DNA from: Chloroflexota bacterium
Lineage (GTDB): Bacteria > Chloroflexota > Anaerolineae > Promineifilales > Promineifilaceae
Direction of reading: 5' to 3'
Assembly (NCBI GenBank): GCA_008501785.1
Contig: QQUD01000056.1
Coordinates: 1 to 9,749 of the forward strand
DNA length: 9,749 nt
Shown: in pieces, positions 1 to 5,792 of the stretch
Layout of the letters: each line of letters starts with the position of its first letter
How positions within the stretch are numbered: the first letter of the stretch is position 1
Made by a program: the position numbers and the translations under genes
The notes under the pieces: model-generated
Databases searched by the model: none
What the model saw: the letters and a program-made list of their open reading frames with translations, nothing else
Told to the model about the DNA's origin: nothing

Positions 1-72
1 GGGATTAAACTTGGCTGCGTTTTCGAGATTCTTTCTGGCATCTGTGGTAGCGCCAAGTGCAGCTTGCGCAAT
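1..72 (-). other. In-frame TPR-coding continuation beyond the stop of the C39 peptidase gene (runs off the left edge)
   Basis: Read on the minus strand in the same frame as the upstream peptidase gene, the 24 codons immediately after its TGA stop are all open. They encode I-A-Q-A-A-L-G, then T-T-D, then ARKNLENAAKFNP. This is the textbook second half of a tetratricopeptide repeat (small residues in helix A, then a helix B ending in N-P). Together with the last residues before the stop (E-E-S-F-F-Y-K) it makes one continuous TPR unit, in which the TGA stands where a glycine (GGA) would be usual. I infer that the gene once read through, or still does, and continues left of the window. The sequence shows the frame and the motif; the family match is from knowledge of TPR consensus. 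Confidence 0.7.
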
Positions 73-1287
73 TCATTTGTAAAAAAAAGATTCTTCAAAA
101 TAAGGCCGGTCTTTTAAGGTCACTTCGGCCAATAAAATCACTTCTTCGTACCTGCCAACTTGATAATAAGCCTCATATGGACCGAATTGATACCACAACA
201 TGCGCCAGGGTAAACCAATTGCGCGGGCCTGATCAAATGCGGTGGCGGCTTCATCGTAACGATTTAGTGCATTGAGTGCTGTGCCTAGATTAAACCAGAA
301 AAATGCATTTTCGGGCTCGGCGGCGGCATTTTGTTGGTTAATCGTCAGGTTGTTTTGCCACATTACCTGTTCATCTATGTCTGCACCGATGATGTTGGCG
401 ACGCTGGCAGCCTGTTCGGGCTGAAACACAGCGATGTAGTTGTTGTTGAAGTGGGGCCAGTAGATTCCAACTTCTTCGTAGGAGAGAGTACGGCCGTTTT
501 TATCCGCATTTTCCCCCGGCACAAGGCTGGTGCCAAACCATGAGTCATATACCCAAAATTGTGCGGCCGCATCGTCGTATGCGACTACCAGCAAATAGTG
601 ACCATACCACCCCATCCATTGGAATTCTCCAGGTGGCTCAATGCCAATTTCTAAAATGACAGGGACGCCTGCTGCAATCAGTTGCTTGACTGTTTCAAGA
701 GAACCATTCACCCGATTAATGGCTGAATAAGGGGTTTGTTCTTCTACAAAGGCTGCCATTTCAGGTGGGCTGACGTTGCGGTCTTCGGGGTCTGGCTTGA
801 GGACGGCGGCCGTGTCAAATTGGGTGAGGTTCATCCCGAAATAGCTCATCGTCATAGCCATTGTGGCGGGTCCACAATTGTTCCAATCTTGAAAGTGGTG
901 CTGGAATCCTTCTAGTCGAGCCGTAGCAGGGATGGGAACTGGTGTGTGTGTTGGCGTTGGTGGGAGTGGTGTGGGGGTGTCAGGAACGGCCGTTTCTCTT
1001 TCCATTCCTGCTACCGGGACCGGTGTAAATGTGGCTGGCGGTAAGTTGGGTGTTGCGGTAGGTGGTGGTTCAACCTGAGCCAGTAAAAAGCTGACATCAG
1101 CCGGTTTGGCAACGGTTGGTAGGATGGAAGATTCAGTTTTGGGCGATACAAAATCTTGTAAAACTTGAGGTAGGTAGCGGGCTGCATACCGTGGGGGAAT
1201 CGCTCGTAAGACAAATGGTGAAGCAGCTAAACCCACTCCCATCATGAATATCAAAATTAGTGTTATGAATCCTCTTTTTCCGATCAT
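73..1287 (-). CDS. Membrane-anchored C39-like cysteine peptidase with Pro/Thr linker and C-terminal TPR repeats; stops at an in-frame TGA
   Basis: Probable extracytoplasmic papain-fold peptidase of the Peptidase_C39_2 type; its substrate is unknown. The 404-residue product starts with a hydrophobic signal-anchor (about residues 7-27). A Pro/Thr-rich linker follows (about 74-122, with runs such as PTPTPLPPTPTHTP). The catalytic domain (about 127-290) has the nucleophile in N-N-C138-G-P-A-T, His230 in Y-G-H-Y-L-L-V-V and Asp248 in V-Y-D-S-W; Gln133 is a plausible oxyanion-hole residue. TPR-like repeats begin near residue 327 and are cut by TGA at 73-75, although the frame continues as TPR to position 1. 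The ATG at 1285-1287 has AAGGG 9 nt upstream (1297-1301) and a good promoter. No ABC-transporter domain is present, so this is not a bacteriocin-exporting C39 protein. It could be a degenerate member without activity, but the intact Cys/His/Asp set argues against that. A near-identical reading with a glycine codon in place of TGA would make a longer protein. Confidence 0.83.
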   Translation of the reverse strand: MIGKRGFITLILIFMMGVGLAASPFVLRAIPPRYAARYLPQVLQDFVSPKTESSILPTVAKPADVSFLLAQVEPPPTATPNLPPATFTPVPVAGMERETAVPDTPTPLPPTPTHTPVPIPATARLEGFQHHFQDWNNCGPATMAMTMSYFGMNLTQFDTAAVLKPDPEDRNVSPPEMAAFVEEQTPYSAINRVNGSLETVKQLIAAGVPVILEIGIEPPGEFQWMGWYGHYLLVVAYDDAAAQFWVYDSWFGTSLVPGENADKNGRTLSYEEVGIYWPHFNNNYIAVFQPEQAASVANIIGADIDEQVMWQNNLTINQQNAAAEPENAFFWFNLGTALNALNRYDEAATAFDQARAIGLPWRMLWYQFGPYEAYYQVGRYEEVILLAEVTLKDRPYFEESFFYK

Positions 1288-1311
1288 AAATTGTTGCCCT
1301 TACCGTGCCGG

Positions 1312-1339
1312 ATTATAGCTGAAAGCATTGCTGCGCCAA
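1312..1339 (-). promoter_or_regulatory. Predicted sigma70-type promoter of the C39 peptidase gene
   Basis: On the minus strand a perfect -10 TATAAT (1312-1317) lies 16 bp after TTGGCG (1334-1339, 4 of 6 matches to TTGACA). Transcription would begin near 1305, giving a leader of about 18 nt that still contains the AAGGG ribosome site. One copy of the AACGGCCGTT palindrome (1343-1352) sits 3 bp upstream of the -35 box. Confidence 0.6.
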
Positions 1340-1342
1340 TGT

Positions 1343-1352
1343 AACGGCCGTT
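1343..1352. repeat. Intergenic copy of AACGGCCGTT just upstream of the C39 peptidase promoter
   Basis: This is the only perfect copy outside a gene. It lies 3 bp upstream of the predicted -35 box (1334-1339). It shows that the motif does not depend on coding context, and its position could allow a DNA-binding protein or methylation to affect the promoter. Confidence 0.8.
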
Positions 1353-1573
1353 CCTCATTCCATTTCTAAGCTCAATCTGAGAACAACAACAGATTTGAGT
1401 AATAAATAGATTTTTTTCCTTTCCGTAAGCGTTCAGGTGCGGCGCACTTTTCCAGAGTAATACGCTATAACAATACCGTTTGAAAGTGGGTCGTACCTCT
1501 GGGACTGAACGGTTCCCCCTTCCTAATCTGTTGTTTACTCTAATCCGTTGTTGTCATAGAAATGTGAGGAAAC

Positions 1574-2335
1574 TTACGAATTGTTTGATTCTAATATTTG
1601 TTTGAGAGATTGGTTTAGGTGGTTGTATCCTGCATCGTTGAGGTGCAGTGTATCGTGTTTGAAGGCAGGGAGTACACGGCCGTTTTCACCCACCAATCGT
1701 GCATAACTATCAAACACAATCACATTTTCGCCAGCCAAAGTGTGGATGAATGTGTTGACTTCGAGGATGGCTGTTTCGATTTCAGGGGACCAAAACGGCC
1801 GTCTTGCCCAATGAACCTTGCCGTTTGGGAATATCGTGGACACGATAACGATGCCGTCTAATTTAGCTGCTTCGGAAACAATGGTTTCAATGTTGTTTTT
1901 GCAGTTGTTTACGATGGTTGCCTTATTGTCTGTGAAGAGTGGGATTGTTTTTAAATCGTTGATGCAGACCTGGAGGATGAGGATGTCGGGTTGTAACGGC
2001 CGAATATGAGCTTCAAAACGCTGTTGCACCTGCGCACTTGTCTGGTTGCCAATTCCGCGATTAACGAAAATATACCCTGGCATGTCCGCAGGATCAGGCC
2101 ACTGAGCAGCGCGGGAATCACCATAAAAAACGACAAGTTTTTCATTTTGTTTGGCAATTCCCGGCTGCGGGGTGGTTGGATAAACGTTCAGACCGAGTGG
2201 GTCCAGGTGTGAAGCATTGAGCGCCAGGTAGTAAGCGTGGGCGCGTTCAGCGAGGAAGAGATTGAGTGCAATTGAAGTGGTAAAAAAGCCAAGCAAACCA
2301 GCGATAACAAAAAATTTTAGGAATGTGCGTTTCAT
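1574..2335 (-). CDS. Exported or membrane-anchored SGNH/GDSL-family hydrolase
   Basis: A 253-residue serine hydrolase of the SGNH superfamily, probably an esterase, lipase or carbohydrate O-deacetylase; the exact substrate cannot be read from the sequence. All four family blocks are present: block I G-D-S with nucleophile Ser74, block II Gly in R-G-I-G-N (about 93-97), block III Asn126 in I-N-D, and block V Asp228-T-L-His231. The N terminus (K-R-T-F-L-K then a hydrophobic stretch to about residue 27) is a signal peptide or anchor; A-H-A at 32-34 could be a signal peptidase I site. I chose the ATG at 2333-2335 because AAGGA lies 6 nt ahead of it. An in-frame TTG at 2351-2353 would add six residues and place that ribosome site inside the coding region. 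The stop is TAA. It lies 128 bp after lysA on the same strand. Three CGGCCG palindrome cores lie in the gene (1676-1683, 1795-1802, 1997-2002). Confidence 0.83.
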   Translation of the reverse strand: MKRTFLKFFVIAGLLGFFTTSIALNLFLAERAHAYYLALNASHLDPLGLNVYPTTPQPGIAKQNEKLVVFYGDSRAAQWPDPADMPGYIFVNRGIGNQTSAQVQQRFEAHIRPLQPDILILQVCINDLKTIPLFTDNKATIVNNCKNNIETIVSEAAKLDGIVIVSTIFPNGKVHWARRPFWSPEIETAILEVNTFIHTLAGENVIVFDSYARLVGENGRVLPAFKHDTLHLNDAGYNHLNQSLKQILESNNS

Positions 2336-2342
2336 GATGTTT

Positions 2343-2347
2343 CCTTG
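2343..2347 (-). promoter_or_regulatory. Ribosome binding site that decides the SGNH hydrolase start
   Basis: On the minus strand AAGGA is followed by six bases and ATG (2333-2335). The alternative TTG start at 2351-2353 has no comparable site upstream, so the shorter protein is preferred. Confidence 0.7.
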
Positions 2348-2377
2348 TTTCAATGGTTAAAAAGAGTATGGCAAGAT

Positions 2378-2391
2378 GCAAATAAATTTGC
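2378..2391. repeat. 14-bp inverted repeat upstream of the SGNH hydrolase gene
   Basis: GCAAAT (2378-2383) and ATTTGC (2386-2391) are perfect 6-bp arms separated by AA. They lie about 45 bp upstream of the hydrolase ATG, close to a weak promoter candidate (TGC followed by CATACT on the minus strand). A dimeric regulator could bind here. The site is short and AT-rich, so chance is possible. Confidence 0.3.
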
Positions 2392-2463
2392 GACAGTTCA
2401 AACGCGAAAGTTGATGCACCTGAGTGCTTGACGTGATTCTTATCCGTTGTTGCTATTAGAGAT

Positions 2464-3693
2464 TTAACAGCCATCCAACAAAGATTCAAAGGTTTGGCGT
2501 TGGCGGATGATTTGGTATTGGTCATTGTTGATTAGCAGTTCGGGGGGGCGCAAACGGCCATTATAGTTCGAACTCATCGCAAAGCCATACGCACCGGCGT
2601 GGGTGACAGCCAGCAGGTCGCCCGATTTGAGTGGAGGAAACGACTGCGCTTTTGCCAGCCAGTCACTAGATTCACAAACTGGTCCCACAATGTCATAAAG
2701 TGTTGTGGGAATGTCCGGCCTGGGTTTGTTGATTGGTAAGATTGGATGATGGGCTTTGTACAGCGTTGGCCTCAACAAATCATTCATGCCCGCATCGACA
2801 ATGGCAAAATTTCGCGCAGACGAACTTTTTGTGTAGATGACTTGGGTGAGCAAAATGCCAGTAGGCCCCATAATGGAGCGACCTGGTTCAAGCACGACGT
2901 TGTACCCGGCGGCATTGATGGGGGTGGAAACGGCCGTTACCCATGCATCAATCGCTGGCATGGGTTCTGATTCATAATCAATCCCCAACCCCCCTCCGAC
3001 ATCCAGATAGTGCAATCGAATGCCATCAGCCGCTATTTTTTCCGCAAAATCAAGCAAAAATGTCGTGGATTCTTGATAAGGAGCGAGTGATGTGATTTGG
3101 GAACCGATATGGGTGGCTGCGCCGACGGGTTCTAGCCAGGGGTGTTGGGCGGCGGTGTGGAAAAGGGAAACGGCCGTTTCTGGGTCCACACCAAATTTGT
3201 GTCGTTTTTGGCCGGTGCTGATGTATGGATGCGTTTGGGCATCAATATTGGGATTGATGCGAATGCCAATGCGGGCTATCTGCTGTCGGCCAGCGGCAAT
3301 ATGCTGAATGCGTGCCAGTTCGGCTGCGGATTCTACGTGCAAAGCTTTGATATCCGCATCAAGCGCCGCCACAATCTCTCCGTCGGTTTTCCCTACGCCA
3401 GAAAAAATAATTTTCTCCGGAGCAAAACCAGCATGGCGTGCCAAAAACAACTCGCCTCCGCTGGTGACATCAGCACCCAATCCCGCATGTTGCAACAAAC
3501 GCAGCAGGGTTGGATTACTATTCGCCTTTGTTGCATAACAAACCAGCCGTGAAGCAGTTTTTGGCTGAAATTGAGCTGCACGGGATTGCAAACTTTGCTC
3601 ACTGTAAATATAAGCGGGTGTGCCAACCTTAGCAGCTAACTCGGTTAAAGATACTTTTTCGCAAAAAAGCTGTTTATTTTGATAATGAAACAT
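2464..3693 (-). CDS. lysA: Diaminopimelate decarboxylase LysA
   Basis: Cytoplasmic PLP-dependent fold-type III enzyme that decarboxylates meso-2,6-diaminopimelate to L-lysine, the last step of the DAP pathway. At 409 residues it has the usual family length. The PLP-binding Lys56 is in Y-A-T-K-A-N. His195-I-G-S-Q lies in the barrel, the phosphate-binding loop G-G-G-L-G is at 233-237, and E-P-G-R is at 269-272. The substrate and active-site motifs C340-E-S-S-D and G-A-Y369-G, followed by M-S-S-N-Y-N-G-R, are in the C-terminal beta domain. The start M-F-H-Y matches the family; the ATG is preceded by only a weak GGTAG. It lies 57 bp after the membrane sensor gene on the same strand and may be co-transcribed. 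Two perfect copies of the palindrome (2929-2938, 3169-3178) encode T-A-V. Arginine or ornithine decarboxylases of the same fold are less likely, given the C-E-S-S-D and S-N-Y-N-G-R-L-R-P-P-E signatures. Confidence 0.97.
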   Translation of the reverse strand: MFHYQNKQLFCEKVSLTELAAKVGTPAYIYSEQSLQSRAAQFQPKTASRLVCYATKANSNPTLLRLLQHAGLGADVTSGGELFLARHAGFAPEKIIFSGVGKTDGEIVAALDADIKALHVESAAELARIQHIAAGRQQIARIGIRINPNIDAQTHPYISTGQKRHKFGVDPETAVSLFHTAAQHPWLEPVGAATHIGSQITSLAPYQESTTFLLDFAEKIAADGIRLHYLDVGGGLGIDYESEPMPAIDAWVTAVSTPINAAGYNVVLEPGRSIMGPTGILLTQVIYTKSSSARNFAIVDAGMNDLLRPTLYKAHHPILPINKPRPDIPTTLYDIVGPVCESSDWLAKAQSFPPLKSGDLLAVTHAGAYGFAMSSNYNGRLRPPELLINNDQYQIIRQRQTFESLLDGC

Positions 3694-3704
3694 AGGGAAA
3701 CTAC

Positions 3705-3741
3705 CAATAGCAATGGCAAGGTCTGGAGACCCACTATTGCT
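3705..3741 (-). other. Hairpin in the gap between the membrane sensor gene and lysA
   Basis: Two nested inverted repeats occur: AGCAAT (3709-3714) with ATTGCT (3736-3741), and GGTCT (3720-3724) with AGACC (3727-3731). They are separated by an internal loop of 4-5 bases. An alternative outer pairing uses CAATAG (3705-3710) and CTATTG (3734-3739). On the minus strand no T-run follows, so it is not a standard intrinsic terminator. It would sit in an intercistronic RNA, where it could affect mRNA stability or lysA translation; it is far too short for a lysine riboswitch. Confidence 0.5.
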
Positions 3742-3750
3742 GTAAATCTG

Positions 3751-5712
3751 CTAACTGTCTAAATTTTCTTCCAGGGGAGGGTCATTTTCAGACAGTTCTA
3801 GTTTAGCAATGGTGTGTGCTACGTTTTCAAGTGCCACGCGCTGTTTACGGTATAGGTCAGATTCGCTCATCGCCAGTCGTCGGGCTACATCTCGCACACG
3901 CAGACCTTGCACAAATTTCAGCTCTAAAATATTGTACAAAATCCATTCGGCAGTGGTCATTTTGCGTTCGCCTTCCGGTTTTTGCAGGGCAATGGCTCTG
4001 TCTAAAATTGAGCGCAGCGCACGCGTTGGATTGTTTTCATGGGTGATCATTGCTTTTTGCACGATTTCTAGCCGCATCAACGGACTTTGGGTTAATTTTG
4101 GTCCGCCCCAATAATGTGTGAGCGCATCACGGACCATACCGCTAAATTCGGGATCGTTAACTAATGAGGATTCTGGTGGGGGTTCCGACAGGACAGGCAA
4201 TCCCCCAAAAGTGGCTGCACTGCGCCGCTCTTGCAAGGCTGTGATTTGGGGCAAGATGCCTTCAACAGCTGCAAATACCTCTTGCTGCAAAATACGATCT
4301 TCTAAAGCAAATGCAGCTTGCACAAGCAGGCTTTCGAATATTTCTTCTTCTTGTGCTGATAAATCTGGCTGTTCGGCTCGTTTGCGAATACCGAAAATAC
4401 CTAACATTAGATTTTGTTCGCGGTTGTATAACGGCCGTATCCAATACTCCTGCCAAACAATAAATTTTCCGACAGACGTGAAGTCTGGCGTCTCAATTTT
4501 ATGCCCATTCCCATTTCCGTCAGCCTGGGCAATTTGCTGTAAGTCTGCATTTTGCAGTAACGGGGTTGATTCAGTGAGCGGCCCCACAACCGATTCAAGC
4601 TTGGGGCCATCGGCCGTGAGTGCTGCCACGAAAGCTGTGGGGGTACGCAGCGCTTCACACGCTGCCGCTAAGATGCTTTCTAGAAGTTGTTTCAGATCGT
4701 TTGTTGTGAGCAGGCGTTCGCTCAATTGCTGAATGCGGCGCACATCGGGGTCGTCGTTGAGTTGCAGCCAGCGTTCTAACGGCCGTTTATATGCATGAAT
4801 CGCCCATTCAACAATCATAATGGTGGCTACAACTGCAAAACCAAGTGCCGTTTCCGTTGGCATTCCTAAAATAGGCGAGCTGCGGCTAACTAATACGTAA
4901 ATCAGCAGCACAATTGAGCCGGTAAGCGGCACACGTGCCATAAACTTGAAAAGCCGCACGCGCACCACACGATCTGGTGAATTTGCGCCGAAATAGGCAA
5001 GATGGGCTGTCAAAATGCCAAACATAAATCCAACAACCAGATTGCCTAAAATAATGACCGGCCAAATCCAGAATGGCACACCGTTATCGGCTGCATCGCC
5101 GCTAATCAGCAAGTATGGAAACACCCCCAGCGGTGCAGCTAAAAATGCTAACAAGGTTGTTGTCATGCGTAGGCGGGTGGTGCTTGTGATGCATCGCTGC
5201 CTGGCTCGCCACACATTGTAAATGCTGGCAATGGTTACTAACCAAAAATAGAAGGCAAACAGTGTGAAAAATGGACCCGCTTTGAGGTGTGGTGCTCGCG
5301 TAATTTGGATAAATTCATCAATAATTAGATCGGTAAATAATACCAATCCTAAGAACACAAGTCCGAGGAAATAAGTGATGGGGGTGATGTATTTACGTCG
5401 TTTGGGTAACGCACCAGTGATTGATAATAGGGCATCGGAAAGGTGAAATTGGGCCGCAGGCACCATGGCAATGCCGACCCATTGAAACCGAAGCCAGGTT
5501 TCTACTGAGACACTAACCTCGATGCGGCTGGCCATTAGTTCTGAGAAAAATGCGATGAGGACAAATGAGATGAGCGCCACAAAAGCGGCCGTTACCCGGT
5601 CACGGAAGGCACGCCCCAGGTTATATAAAACAACAGCCGAGCCAAAAATAACAATGACTGCTTGTAAAATATCATTTAGAAGTGCAAAAATATCTGTCAG
5701 GTTCCCAAACAT
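3751..5712 (-). CDS. Multi-pass membrane sensor with GAF domain and C-terminal helix-turn-helix (no kinase domain)
   Basis: A 653-residue protein that probably senses a membrane or cytoplasmic signal; its output is unknown. Eight or nine hydrophobic segments fill residues 13-303 (roughly 13-32, 40-60, 78-98, 110-130, 147-167, 185-205, 214-240, 262-276, 285-303). The first seven resemble the 7TM N-terminal region of some histidine kinases. A GAF-like domain covers about 330-475. The tail (about 520-640) has no H-box or ATPase motif. Instead, E-G-E-R-K-M-T-T-A-E-W and Y-N-I-L-E-L-K-F lead into R-V-R-D-V-A-R-R-L-A-M-S-E-S-D-L-Y-R-K-Q-R (605-625), which reads as a sigma-region-4-like HTH. I recall similar tails in Chloroflexota proteins, but no characterised function. 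The ATG at 5710-5712 lacks a strong ribosome site and lies only 15 bp after the ftsH terminator. The stop is TAG. It could be a membrane-tethered transcription regulator; a signalling adaptor is the alternative. Confidence 0.72.
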   Translation of the reverse strand: MFGNLTDIFALLNDILQAVIVIFGSAVVLYNLGRAFRDRVTAAFVALISFVLIAFFSELMASRIEVSVSVETWLRFQWVGIAMVPAAQFHLSDALLSITGALPKRRKYITPITYFLGLVFLGLVLFTDLIIDEFIQITRAPHLKAGPFFTLFAFYFWLVTIASIYNVWRARQRCITSTTRLRMTTTLLAFLAAPLGVFPYLLISGDAADNGVPFWIWPVIILGNLVVGFMFGILTAHLAYFGANSPDRVVRVRLFKFMARVPLTGSIVLLIYVLVSRSSPILGMPTETALGFAVVATIMIVEWAIHAYKRPLERWLQLNDDPDVRRIQQLSERLLTTNDLKQLLESILAAACEALRTPTAFVAALTADGPKLESVVGPLTESTPLLQNADLQQIAQADGNGNGHKIETPDFTSVGKFIVWQEYWIRPLYNREQNLMLGIFGIRKRAEQPDLSAQEEEIFESLLVQAAFALEDRILQQEVFAAVEGILPQITALQERRSAATFGGLPVLSEPPPESSLVNDPEFSGMVRDALTHYWGGPKLTQSPLMRLEIVQKAMITHENNPTRALRSILDRAIALQKPEGERKMTTAEWILYNILELKFVQGLRVRDVARRLAMSESDLYRKQRVALENVAHTIAKLELSENDPPLEENLDS

Positions 5713-5727
5713 AAGTAATCTTGCATG

Positions 5728-5774
5728 AAAAAACCCCGGATGTATGCCATAATCTAATAGCCAACCGGGGTTTT
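5728..5774 (-). terminator. Rho-independent terminator of ftsH
   Basis: On the minus strand AAAACCCCGG (5765-5774) pairs perfectly with CCGGGGTTTT (5730-5739) across a 25-nt loop and continues into a run of six T (5728-5733). It begins 18 bp after the ftsH TAA. The plus-strand reading also ends in four T, so weak two-way activity is possible. The following gene starts 15 bp beyond the T-run. Confidence 0.87.
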
Positions 5775-5782
5775 GAAATCAA
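5754..5782 (-). promoter_or_regulatory. Candidate promoter of the sensor gene, overlapping the ftsH terminator loop
   Basis: On the minus strand TTGATT (5777-5782) and TATTAG (5754-5759) are spaced 17 bp, each matching 4 of 6 consensus bases. A start site about 7 bp downstream would fall inside the terminator loop. The transcript would then carry only one arm of the stem and escape termination. The boxes are weak; this is inferred from the lack of any other room for a promoter. Confidence 0.3.
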
Positions 5783-5792
5783 AAACTGTTTA

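Larger units (their letters stand above)
1288..1573. other. Intergenic region between the SGNH hydrolase and C39 peptidase genes
   Basis: There is no convincing gene here. Besides the peptidase promoter and the palindrome at 1343-1352, it holds an 11-bp inverted repeat, AACAACAGATT at 1385-1395 and AATCTGTTGTT at 1525-1535. It also holds a compact GTGCGGCGCAC palindrome (1438-1448 region) and the 11-mer ATCCGTTGTTG (1543-1553), which recurs after lysA at 2442-2452. I see no stem followed by a T-run that would be a clear terminator for the SGNH gene. Confidence 0.5.

Noticed and set aside
73..75. TGA recoded as glycine (alternative genetic code)
   Set aside because: None of the other five genes contains an in-frame TGA, and GGA and TGG are used normally. 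A local mutation, error or read-through is simpler. No other gene here ends in TGA, so the window alone cannot prove that TGA is a stop.
2336..2353. TTG at 2351-2353 as the SGNH hydrolase start
   Set aside because: The AAGGA ribosome site lies downstream of it and is well spaced for the ATG at 2333-2335.
3142..3552. 136-codon open frame on the plus strand
   Set aside because: It is antisense to the strongly conserved lysA gene and shows no family signature.
3727..3741. Intrinsic terminator after the sensor gene
   Set aside because: The stem is interrupted and no T-run follows on the minus strand.
3694..3750. Lysine riboswitch in the lysA leader
   Set aside because: The gap is 57 bp, far below the size of the lysine riboswitch, and shows only one simple hairpin.
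4118..4732. 204-codon open frame on the plus strand
   Set aside because: It lies wholly antisense to the membrane sensor gene, whose domains are coherent; its product is Ser/Arg/Cys-rich with no motif and it has no ribosome site.
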